Source of the DNA: Gemmata massiliana
GTDB taxonomy: Bacteria; Planctomycetota; Planctomycetia; Gemmatales; Gemmataceae
Direction: 5' to 3'
DNA: 39,624 bases
Assembly: GCA_000531095.1 (NCBI GenBank)
Contig: HG799462.1
Location: forward strand, 1,630,896-1,670,519
A program made the position numbers and the translations under genes. Below are positions 24,987 through 32,409 of the stretch, one piece after another (within the stretch, counting starts at the first letter, position 1; the number at the start of each line of letters is the position of its first letter). Below the pieces are notes generated by a model. It saw nothing but the letters and a program-made list of their open reading frames with translations. It searched no databases and was not told the DNA's origin.

Positions 24987-25805
24987 GTGACGCTGAAGAT
25001 CCATCAACATGATCGTTTCCGGATGAGGAAGCGGTTCTTCGCCCCGGCCGCTGTAAGGCGGGGCGGTGCCGCCACGGCTGAGCAGCCTCGTGCGACCGCG
25101 GACGGAGTGCCCCTGGAGGTTCCGGGCGACGACACTGCCGAGCCGGAGATCAAGACGGACACCGGCTCGGAGAACTTCCAGACGCAACATCTCGTGCTCC
25201 TCTGCCGCGACCAGAGCGGAACGGCCGGGCAGTATCGCGAGAAGTACATGGCGGCAGAGAAGGAATTCTGTGGAGAGATCAAGTCCGACCGAATGACGGC
25301 GTTCTCGATCCTGGGCGCTCAGGTGCAGTTGGGCGGCGGAAGGGTCGAGAAGTCCTCCTTCAACCAAGCGAGTGGCTGGAACCTGGCCGAACTCATCGGG
25401 TGGGGGGGCGACACTCCGCTCGGCCACGCCCTCGCCGCGTCCGTCGATCACATCCTCGCCGAAGCGTCACGCCTCCGGCAGGCCGGTGTCCCGGTTGGAA
25501 AGCTCCTGCTCATCGTCGAGACCGACGGCGAAGCGACCGACGGCGAGTGGTGGGACAGGGCGCTCCCCAAGGTTCACAAGGCCGAGCGGGAGGAGAAGCT
25601 CCTCGTCTTCCCGATCGGCATCGGCAACGTGGTCCCCGCCATCAACAGGATTAGCTGCAAGCGACCGGCCGCCATCCTCAAGGACGACAACATCGAGGGC
25701 TTCTACAGGTGGCTCGCCGAAGTGCTCGGGCGAGTCAGCCGGTCGCGGCCCGGCGAGGAGATCGAGCTCCCTCCGACTGACGAGTGGCGTCGCATCAAGG
25801 GCTGA
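24987..25805 (+). CDS. VWA-domain protein (YegL/TerY-like)
   Basis: A 272-aa protein from GTG 24987 behind GGAGG. Residues about 65-250 form a von Willebrand factor A fold. The metal-ion-dependent adhesion site is nearly canonical: D75-Q-S77-G-T79 (DxSxT rather than DxSxS), TPLGHAL for the second threonine, and VETDGEATDGEW for the distal aspartate. Such proteins, with a kinase and often a PP2C phosphatase, form the TerY/YegL-type triads thought to act in phosphorylation-controlled stress or defence responses. Here it precedes the kinase gene by 63 bp. The N-terminal 60 residues are basic and probably disordered. No signal peptide, so it should be cytoplasmic. Confidence 0.8.
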   Translation: MTLKIHQHDRFRMRKRFFAPAAVRRGGAATAEQPRATADGVPLEVPGDDTAEPEIKTDTGSENFQTQHLVLLCRDQSGTAGQYREKYMAAEKEFCGEIKSDRMTAFSILGAQVQLGGGRVEKSSFNQASGWNLAELIGWGGDTPLGHALAASVDHILAEASRLRQAGVPVGKLLLIVETDGEATDGEWWDRALPKVHKAEREEKLLVFPIGIGNVVPAINRISCKRPAAILKDDNIEGFYRWLAEVLGRVSRSRPGEEIELPPTDEWRRIKG

Positions 25806-25821
25806 TCGGCTGACTGTCCCT

Positions 25822-25846
25822 AGCCCCTCGCTGCCCGCGAGGGGCT
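25822..25846 (+). terminator. hairpin within VWA-kinase operon
   Basis: A perfect 9-bp stem, AGCCCCTCG / CGAGGGGCT, with a 7-nt loop starts 17 bp after the VWA stop and ends 22 bp before the kinase ATG. It may attenuate or process the transcript to set the ratio of the two proteins. Confidence 0.45.
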
Positions 25847-25868
25847 GCCCCCATTGGTACTTCCAGCC

Positions 25869-27206
25869 ATGACCGTGTACTACGGGTCGACCGGCACCCA
25901 ATACCAGTCGGACGGTCGCACTGCCCGAAAGGGCGGTGGCGGCACGTTCAGCAGGACCACGGACGACCCGACGGTCGGCGTGAAAATCTGGCACGACCGC
26001 AAGGCCGCGCCTCACGAAGCAGATCGTTGCCGCTGTCTCATGCGCTGGGTTCCAAAGCCCGCGAACACAATGCTTCCGATCGACATCGTTTCAGAGGTCC
26101 CCGGAGGCCCTCCCGTCGGCTGCGCTGTCCCAGTCGCGGAAGGCGAGAACTTGGGGGTCATACTCAACCCCGCGGCCCGGACGGCTGCGAACATCATCCT
26201 GTCGCAAAGAGACCTTATCGGCATCGCTGCGAACACGGCCGAAGGCATGGACGGCAACCACGCCGTCGGCCTCGAAGAGTGGGACGTTAACCTTGGGAAC
26301 CGGATCGTCGGCAGCCGCAGGGTCAATGGCCGCTACCCCGTCTACGGTATCGACACCGACTCCCGGGCTTTTCGGGCGATGGTTGGTGGCGGGCTCGTGA
26401 ACTTCGACTGCCACGTCGGCCAGTCCGAATTCCTGCCGCCCGAGGTGTCGGGTAAGGACTTACGAAGCGTCCGTCGCGGGAAGCCGAGCGACGTCTTCGG
26501 GCTCGCGATCCTCGTGTGGATGCTCCTCAAACAGGGCAGTCACCCGTTCGCCTGGCGACACCTGAAAGGCGGCGCGGTCCCGGCACTCGACCAGATCATC
26601 CGCGACGGCGGCTGGCCGTTCTCGCCCCAAAAGCCGCTCCCGGCCGACGTCACCCCGGTCGATGTGGGCGTCCGGTTCCGCGACCTCCCGCCAACGATTC
26701 AATCGCTTTTCACCCGCGCCTTTCGCGACGGGCACTCGGACCCCTCGAAGCGCCCGTCCGCCCGGGAGTGGGCGGACGCACTCACCGCATGGGAGCGGCA
26801 GACGAGCCGTGCTGCGGCTGACGCGAGAGCGTACCTGTCAGCCCTCTGGCGGCTCATCGGGGGTAGGGCTGGACTCGGCGCGGTGGCCAGGGTCGCTGCG
26901 CTGTTCAAAAGGCCATCGAAGAAGGCTTTGCCGCCCGTGGCTCCTCGACGCGGAAAGAGGCGGCTCCGGCTCCGGGTCCCGGCACTCCTCCTCGTTCTGG
27001 CCGCGGTCACCGGCGGAACGATCTACGGCGTGAAGTACATCGCCCCGTTTCGTGGAAGTCCGGACGCCGCTGCGCCTTCGAAGCCAGTTGCGCCTGCCGG
27101 CCAAAAGGGCTCTCGCCCGCTCCCACCTGACGACCTGTTTGACGGCGTCCCTCTCTGGGACGAACTCCATCGTGAAGTGAACGCTGAGCGGAGGAAGATG
27201 CCGTGA
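25869..27206 (+). CDS. YegI-like protein kinase with C-terminal membrane helix
   Basis: A 445-aa protein from ATG 25869. The kinase outline is clear: glycine-rich loop GGGGTF (22-27), K39 in VGVKIW, a catalytic loop WDVNLGN with the D+5 N spacing (this family uses GDxNxxN rather than HRD-KxxN), GIDTDSRAF in place of DFG, FLPPEV in place of APE, and DVFGLAILVWMLLKQGSHPF. These match the YegI/TerY-associated kinases as I recall them, so it is probably active despite unusual motifs. A basic region precedes one membrane helix (LRVPALLLVLAAVTGGTIYG), leaving a short C-terminal tail outside. Its stop overlaps the next start (GTGA). No PP2C gene is visible nearby. Confidence 0.75.
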   Translation: MTVYYGSTGTQYQSDGRTARKGGGGTFSRTTDDPTVGVKIWHDRKAAPHEADRCRCLMRWVPKPANTMLPIDIVSEVPGGPPVGCAVPVAEGENLGVILNPAARTAANIILSQRDLIGIAANTAEGMDGNHAVGLEEWDVNLGNRIVGSRRVNGRYPVYGIDTDSRAFRAMVGGGLVNFDCHVGQSEFLPPEVSGKDLRSVRRGKPSDVFGLAILVWMLLKQGSHPFAWRHLKGGAVPALDQIIRDGGWPFSPQKPLPADVTPVDVGVRFRDLPPTIQSLFTRAFRDGHSDPSKRPSAREWADALTAWERQTSRAAADARAYLSALWRLIGGRAGLGAVARVAALFKRPSKKALPPVAPRRGKRRLRLRVPALLLVLAAVTGGTIYGVKYIAPFRGSPDAAAPSKPVAPAGQKGSRPLPPDDLFDGVPLWDELHREVNAERRKMP

Positions 27207-27499
27207 ACGACTCGAACGAGAAGGACAAGATCATCTTCCGGTCCCGCGAGGTGTACGAGCGGTGTGTCGAGAAGGCGAAGCTCCGCAAGTGCTCGCCCAA
27301 CCAACTGGCCCGCGAGCTGGTCAAGATCGGCCTCGATCAGGGGTGGGCGGACGGCATGCCGATCACCCAGGCCCCACCGCCCATCGACGAGTATCGGGCG
27401 CTCCTCAGGAAGGCCGCCTGGTGCCTCATCGTCGCCTTGAGTCCCACCATGGACGAGGTCCAGGCGGACCAATTTCTTCGCGAGACTTTCGACGTCTGA
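27203..27499 (+). CDS. RHH accessory protein of module 2
   Basis: A 98-aa protein starting at GTG 27203, overlapping the kinase stop by four bases. It begins with a strand-helix-helix pattern (KDKIIFRSREVYERCVEKAK, then a helix containing CSPNQLARELVKIGL), a ribbon-helix-helix-like unit, followed by a helical C-terminal part (EYRALLRKAAWCLIVALS ... DQFLRETFDV). The layout parallels the gene at 13562 before relaxase 1, including the similar ending FLRETF versus FVRENL, so I take it as the relaxosome accessory protein of the second mobilization module. A second oriT may lie in 27500-27578, but I see only the short palindrome TAGCTA there. Confidence 0.55.
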   Translation: MNDSNEKDKIIFRSREVYERCVEKAKLRKCSPNQLARELVKIGLDQGWADGMPITQAPPPIDEYRALLRKAAWCLIVALSPTMDEVQADQFLRETFDV

Positions 27500-27578
27500 G
27501 GTGACCGTCGGACGGGCCATGCTCCTCGCCGCTCTGGCGGCTGCTCGCCGTCTTCCTGACGGTAATAACAACGTATAG

Positions 27579-30500
27579 CTACTACACGGGGTCGTCCGCG
27601 TCTCAGCGATCCGAGGCGACGGTAACTATTACGTCAACCAGACGCTCGCCGACGAGCGGGGCTGGTATCTGTCATCGGAGGGCCTCGGAACTTGGTACGG
27701 CCGGGGGCTCGAACGGCTCGGGCTGAAGCTGGGAGCGCAGGTGCTCCAGGACGTGTTCAAGCGGCTCATGCTCGGCTTCGGGCAAAACGGCGAGCCGCTG
27801 GTACAGAACGCGGGGGAGAAAAAGCGGCACGCGGGGGAGAAGAAGCGGCGCGCGGGTACGGAGCTCAACTTCTCGACGAGCAAACATTTTGACGTTCTTT
27901 ACGCTCTCGCCAATGACGAGGAGCGGGCAAAGCTACGGGCACTCTTTCAGCGGTCAGTCGAGGCCGTCCTCGACCACATCCAGCGCGAACACGCGTGGTG
28001 CAAACGGGGCCACGACGGGAAGCGGAGCGAGCGCTGCGACCTGTCGATCGCGCTCTTCTTCCACGAAACGAATCGCGCCGGCGAACCATTCCTGCATTGC
28101 CACGCGGTCGTGCTCGGCGTTGCCGCGAGGCTCGACGGGACTACCGGCGCAATCGACCACGGGCCGCTTTACCACGTTCAGCGACTCGCCTCGGTCCTCT
28201 TCGACCTGCACCTTGTTCGAGGCTTGAGAGAGGAATTCGGGGTCTGTGCTCTTCGGAACGGCTACAGCTTTCGCGTCCCGGGTGTCCCGCAGTCGCTCAC
28301 CGAGGTCTGGTCCAGCCGGAAGCGACAAATTGACGCCCGGCTCGAGAAGACCGGCGAAGCGAAGACGCCGAAGAACGCCGAGGAGGCCGCAAAAAAGACA
28401 CGCCAGGAAAAGCGAGGCTGGGACCGGGCCGAGCGGCGAACACGGTGGGCGTTGGAGGCATCCACACACGGGATCGACATTGGGGAAGTTCTCCGCCGCG
28501 GCCGCACCGTAAAGGCCCTCACCCCAGATGTCGAGGCGGCGCGGGCCGAGGAGGCGGTGAGAGGGGCTGCCGAGGCGCTCCTCCGTGATGTCGACGCTTT
28601 CACCCGGAAGGAACTCGTCATCAAGGCCGGCGTCAGGTGCCTTGATCAAGGGGTGGCCGTCGAAACACTTCTCGCCACCATCGACCGGGCGCTCGCGAAC
28701 CCGCTCGAACACAACCTCCGGGCGGCCGGGACGAAACGCGGCGAGCCCGTCTTCCACTATTGGGATCCGCCGGAGCCGAAGCCCGCGGCCTACATCCCGA
28801 AGCCCCCAACGGCCGAGTCCAGCACTTCGGCCCCCCGCCCGGGCGACGATGCAGCCCGCCCGACGCCGAAAGCAGACAGCGTCCACCCACCGGAGCGGGA
28901 ACGCCGGCCATCGCCGGGACAACACACGCATGCATCAACTGATCAGCCTTCCGTAGCCGATGGAGGTTCCCTCGGCTCTCGGGCGAAGCCGTCCCTCCCC
29001 GAGTGGGCGAGCGAGTTTGCCACGATCCAGGCGCTCGCCGAACGACTGCTGACCGAACCCGTCCGGGCGTGGCTTCTCGTTCGGAAGGTGGCGAACGCGC
29101 TCGTCGCCACTTACGGACACTTCACGCTCGAAGAGCTCACCGCGGCAGCGGCGAAGCGGGGTGGGCGGCGCGTCTCCGAAGGCCAGATCGCCCTCGCCGC
29201 GGGCCGGCTCCTTGCGCACCCCCTCGTCACGGGTTTTGTGCAGACAGGCGAGCGAAACGGCGCGGCCGTCTTTACTTCGCGAGCTCACGAGCGGGCCGAG
29301 CTGAAGTTCCTCCGCGAGGCGGGGCGGCTCGCCGAGCGCCGGGGCCGAAAAGTCGGTAAGCGGATCCTTGATGGAGGGGCCGCTCGCCTCCTTGCGAAGG
29401 GCGAGGAATTCGTCCGCGCGCTCCGCGGCCTCGTCCACCCGAAGAGCCGGCTCGGTCTTCTCGACTGCCCGTCCGGGGAAAGCAAGGCGAAGCTCCTCCA
29501 CGAACTCGGCCGCGTGTACGAGGGCTCAGGGTTCCGGGTGCGGTTCGCCGCTCCGACCGGAGCTTCGGTCGAGTCGTTGAGGAGGCAGACCGGAAAGCCT
29601 GCCTCAACCGTCCACCGCATCATCCAGGACGCAAGCACGGCTACCCTCTGGACAGTCCTGAAGTGGCTCCGGCTGCGCGGGCCGGGGTCGCTCAGTTCAA
29701 AGCTCAAAGCCGCGGAGAACATCCGCAAGCCGTTCGACAAGCTCACGAAGAAGGACGTGGTCGTCGTCGACGACGCGCACCTCCTCGGTACGAGGGAGGG
29801 TGCAGAACTCTTCGCCTTGGCACGGAGGGCCGGCGCGAAAGTCATTCTGATCGGCGACAGCGCCCGCGCCCCTGGAGTGTTCGCCGGCGGTGGCTTCCGG
29901 CACCTCACGGATCGCCACCGCACCTACCGAGTGAAGCCAGAGGTCAAGCTCGACCGGGCCGAGTCGATCGCGGCTTTCCTCCTCCGACAGGGCAACGCCT
30001 TCGGTGCGGTCAAGACCCTCGAGCGCGAGGGGCGGCTCTGGCGGGAGACGAGCTACGACGAGGCCGCGAAGTGGCTTCTCGAGCGGTACGGGAAAAACGG
30101 AGGCCTCCTCGAACCGGCTCGACATCTCGTCGTTACGAGCACGAACCGGGAGGCCGCAAAGCTCAACAAGCGGATCCAGCGGGAGCGGAGAGAGCGGGGG
30201 CTTCTGGGCATCGCTGCCGTCAGGCTCCCGGACGGCTCGTGGGCACGGTCCGGTGACCGGGTCGTCTTCACGCGGTCGAGTTTCCACCTCGGAGTGAAGA
30301 CCGGGCACTCGGGCACCGTCGTGTCGGTGAACCCGATCCTGAAAACGGCGACCGTCAGTCTCGACCGTGGGGGACGGGTTTCCGTTTCGGTCACACGCTT
30401 CCCGCACCTTGCGCTCGGGTACGCGTCCTCGGTTCCCCGGGCGTCAGAGCTCGCTCCGGCCCGGATCTACGCACTCGCCCGCGGCGGCGGGTTCTTCAAG

Positions 30501-30692
30501 CAGTCGGTGCTCGCCCTCCTCGAGCAGGCAACCGGCCGAGTCGATCTGTTCACCACGCTCCGGAACGACCGACTCACCGAGCTTCTCACGCGTGACGGCT
30601 CGAAAACCTTCGCCGTCTCGCACCGCACCGACCTGACCCAGCAGCAGGACCCGGGTCAGTCGCAGTCGCTCCACCAGGAACTCCGTCCCTGA
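27579..30692 (+). CDS. MobF-like relaxase with degenerate helicase half, module 2
   Basis: Open from 27579 to 30692, up to 1037 aa. The N-terminus is MobF-like: VRVSAIRGDGNYYVNQTLAD (tandem Tyr), then WYLSSEGLGTWYG, and FLHCHAVVLG supplying the metal-binding histidines. No start codon precedes the tyrosines: an in-frame TAG lies at 27576-27578, and the first usable start (GTG 27741) would remove them. The C-terminal helicase half is recognisable but decayed: Walker A reads CPSGESKAK (lysine kept, GKT lost), Walker B VVVVDDAHLLG, motif III GDSARAPG lacks the usual Gln, and the KGQG motif is absent (SSVPRAS). It may nick DNA but probably cannot unwind it, perhaps relying on relaxase 1. The missing start may be a sequencing error. 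Confidence 0.8.
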   Translation, partial: LLHGVVRVSAIRGDGNYYVNQTLADERGWYLSSEGLGTWYGRGLERLGLKLGAQVLQDVFKRLMLGFGQNGEPLVQNAGEKKRHAGEKKRRAGTELNFSTSKHFDVLYALANDEERAKLRALFQRSVEAVLDHIQREHAWCKRGHDGKRSERCDLSIALFFHETNRAGEPFLHCHAVVLGVAARLDGTTGAIDHGPLYHVQRLASVLFDLHLVRGLREEFGVCALRNGYSFRVPGVPQSLTEVWSSRKRQIDARLEKTGEAKTPKNAEEAAKKTRQEKRGWDRAERRTRWALEASTHGIDIGEVLRRGRTVKALTPDVEAARAEEAVRGAAEALLRDVDAFTRKELVIKAGVRCLDQGVAVETLLATIDRALANPLEHNLRAAGTKRGEPVFHYWDPPEPKPAAYIPKPPTAESSTSAPRPGDDAARPTPKADSVHPPERERRPSPGQHTHASTDQPSVADGGSLGSRAKPSLPEWASEFATIQALAERLLTEPVRAWLLVRKVANALVATYGHFTLEELTAAAAKRGGRRVSEGQIALAAGRLLAHPLVTGFVQTGERNGAAVFTSRAHERAELKFLREAGRLAERRGRKVGKRILDGGAARLLAKGEEFVRALRGLVHPKSRLGLLDCPSGESKAKLLHELGRVYEGSGFRVRFAAPTGASVESLRRQTGKPASTVHRIIQDASTATLWTVLKWLRLRGPGSLSSKLKAAENIRKPFDKLTKKDVVVVDDAHLLGTREGAELFALARRAGAKVILIGDSARAPGVFAGGGFRHLTDRHRTYRVKPEVKLDRAESIAAFLLRQGNAFGAVKTLEREGRLWRETSYDEAAKWLLERYGKNGGLLEPARHLVVTSTNREAAKLNKRIQRERRERGLLGIAAVRLPDGSWARSGDRVVFTRSSFHLGVKTGHSGTVVSVNPILKTATVSLDRGGRVSVSVTRFPHLALGYASSVPRASELAPARIYALARGGGFFKQSVLALLEQATGRVDLFTTLRNDRLTELLTRDGSKTFAVSHRTDLTQQQDPGQSQSLHQELRP

Positions 30693-30720
30693 TCCACAAC
30701 ATCACTAATGGAGGAAGGTC

Positions 30721-32310
30721 GTGTCTGCCATGTCCGAAACGGAGAAGCTCGCCCTCGTCACCGGCGTCGCCGGATGCGTCGGTTTGGCCATCCTCCACGA
30801 GATCTTCAGGCCCCGCGGCCGGCCGCACCTCACGCACCGCCGGGGGGCAAAGCTCCTTACGAAGGAGGAAGCCGACACGGCGGCGACCGCGAAGGGACAC
30901 GGGCCGTTTGCGCCGCCCGTCGGCTTTCGGGGCCTCGCCTTCGGCGGCCTCTGGCTCCCCTTTACGTTCGCGTTCACCGGTTTTCTGTGGATTGGGGCCA
31001 TCGGGGTCGGGAAGACTTTGCTCTTTGTCCAGTTCCTCAGAAGCGTCCTTGAGCTCGTCGCCGAGCGCGGGTCGCGGGCGAGGTTCTTCGTCTATGACCC
31101 GAAGCGGTCGTTCGGGCGGCTCGTCTGCGCCGCACTCCCGCCGCACGTGCCGGTCTACCGGCTGAACTTCCTCGATAGGCGATCCGTGTGGTGGGATCTC
31201 GCCAGGGACTTCCGCACACCTGCGGAACTCCACCAGCTCGCGAGCTTTCTCATCCCGGCCGACAAGAACGAGATCCAGAAGTACTTCCGGGACGCCGCGC
31301 GGGCCCTGGTCTTCGCAGTACTCCTCGGCCTCTCGGTCGCCGCGCCCCAGTCCTTTGTTCTCCGGGACGTTTGCCTCATCTGCCGCGATAAGAAGCGCAT
31401 GAAGCACTTCCTGTCTCTGACTCCGGAGGGGAAGGATGCAGCCTCGACCTACCTCGACGCGACGTCCGCACCCGACGTGGTAGCGACCCTCGGGTCCTGT
31501 CTGGACAAGCTCCAGATCGTTGCCGCGTGCTGGCAGCACTCAAAGACCCCCTTCAGCATCACGCAGTTTATGGACGAGGAAGCGGTTCTGCTCCTCGAAC
31601 TCGTCGACTCGTCGTCCGAGGTTCAGAAGCTCCTCTACCACCTGGCATTCCGCCGGTACTCGGACGAGGTTCTGTTCCGCGACGACCCGCGGTCGCTCTC
31701 CGGCGCCCTCTTCGACGAGCTCCCGAGTCTTGGCGAAATCGACCTGACACCGCTCACGACCAAGGGCCGGTCGGCGGGCGCGGTGGTCGCAGCGTCGGCC
31801 ATGTCGCTCCCGGCCCTCGAGGAGTCGCTCGGCGGGCCCCAGAGGGCGAAAGCCCTTCTCGACACCCTTCGCACGCGAGCGTTCCTCACCATCGATTCCG
31901 ACGAGACCGCAGAGTACTGCTCGAAGCAGATCGGAGACGAGGAGGTGGACGAGATCACGTGGCCGGTCACCGACCCGCGCGGGAAATCCCAGAATGGGCG
32001 GCAGGTAAACGAGAGTCACGCCGTGAAGCCGCGGCGCCTGGTCACCGCGGACGAGATCAAAACGCTGCCCGCCACGGATTTCGCCGGCGGTACGGTCGCC
32101 GGCTTCTTCCGATTGCCGGAGATCGGCACCTATCGCGCGGACGTCCGGTTCCGGGACGGATTCCCCCCGCTCGCGCTCGATCCGGCCATCCCCGAATACG
32201 ATCCCCGGCCGGGTGACGAGATGCGGCTCGCTCCGTTCACGGCGGTTGATCTCAAGCGGCTAAACATCCCGGACAACAAGCTCACCCGAAAGGTGTTCGG
32301 CGTCGTCTGA
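30721..32310 (+). CDS. TraD/VirD4-type coupling protein, module 2
   Basis: A 529-aa protein starting at GTG 30721 (or ATG 30730) behind GGAGGAAGG. It has one or two hydrophobic segments (LALVTGVAGCVGLAILHEI near residue 10, and a weaker one at about 74-92), an intact Walker A GAIGVGKT (K98, T99), and a Walker B-like FDELPSLGEI. It differs strongly from the coupling protein at 16300: fewer membrane helices, about 100 residues shorter, different motifs around the ATPase core. It lies 28 bp after the second relaxase, so each relaxase has its own coupling protein. The substrate is presumably the module-2 relaxase complex. Confidence 0.82.
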   Translation: MSAMSETEKLALVTGVAGCVGLAILHEIFRPRGRPHLTHRRGAKLLTKEEADTAATAKGHGPFAPPVGFRGLAFGGLWLPFTFAFTGFLWIGAIGVGKTLLFVQFLRSVLELVAERGSRARFFVYDPKRSFGRLVCAALPPHVPVYRLNFLDRRSVWWDLARDFRTPAELHQLASFLIPADKNEIQKYFRDAARALVFAVLLGLSVAAPQSFVLRDVCLICRDKKRMKHFLSLTPEGKDAASTYLDATSAPDVVATLGSCLDKLQIVAACWQHSKTPFSITQFMDEEAVLLLELVDSSSEVQKLLYHLAFRRYSDEVLFRDDPRSLSGALFDELPSLGEIDLTPLTTKGRSAGAVVAASAMSLPALEESLGGPQRAKALLDTLRTRAFLTIDSDETAEYCSKQIGDEEVDEITWPVTDPRGKSQNGRQVNESHAVKPRRLVTADEIKTLPATDFAGGTVAGFFRLPEIGTYRADVRFRDGFPPLALDPAIPEYDPRPGDEMRLAPFTAVDLKRLNIPDNKLTRKVFGVV

Positions 32311-32330
32311 CCCGTCCGTCGGTCGGGGTC

Positions 32331-32365
32331 TTTCGCGCGGGCTGCGTGTCGCAGCCCGCGCGAAA
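32331..32365 (+). terminator. 16-bp perfect hairpin after coupling protein 2
   Basis: TTTCGCGCGGGCTGCG / CGCAGCCCGCGCGAAA with a TGT loop, beginning 20 bp after the stop at 32310. A perfect 16-bp stem is a strong terminator candidate, and the run of T or A at its ends would serve both strands weakly. The lipoprotein gene starts 44 bp later, so it may be separately or partially co-transcribed. Confidence 0.7.
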
Positions 32366-32409
32366 ACCTCCTTCCCAACCCCAGGATCTGAACTTCGAAG
32401 AGGTGCTCT

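Noticed and set aside
26835-26845. CCTGTCAGCCC inside the kinase gene as the second attachment site
   Set aside because: Only 11 bp match the tRNA-Pro 3' end, it lies within a conserved coding region, and no boundary features surround it; chance is likelier.
24987-27206. Classical tellurite-resistance (Ter) operon
   Set aside because: Only the VWA-kinase part is present; no TerB, TerC, TerD-type or phosphatase genes are visible in the window.
27500-27740. Alternative-frame membrane peptide (LWRLLAVFLTVITTYSYY) before relaxase 2
   Set aside because: The frame has no start codon after its upstream stop and no ribosome-binding site; the MobF-like reading in the other frame is much stronger.
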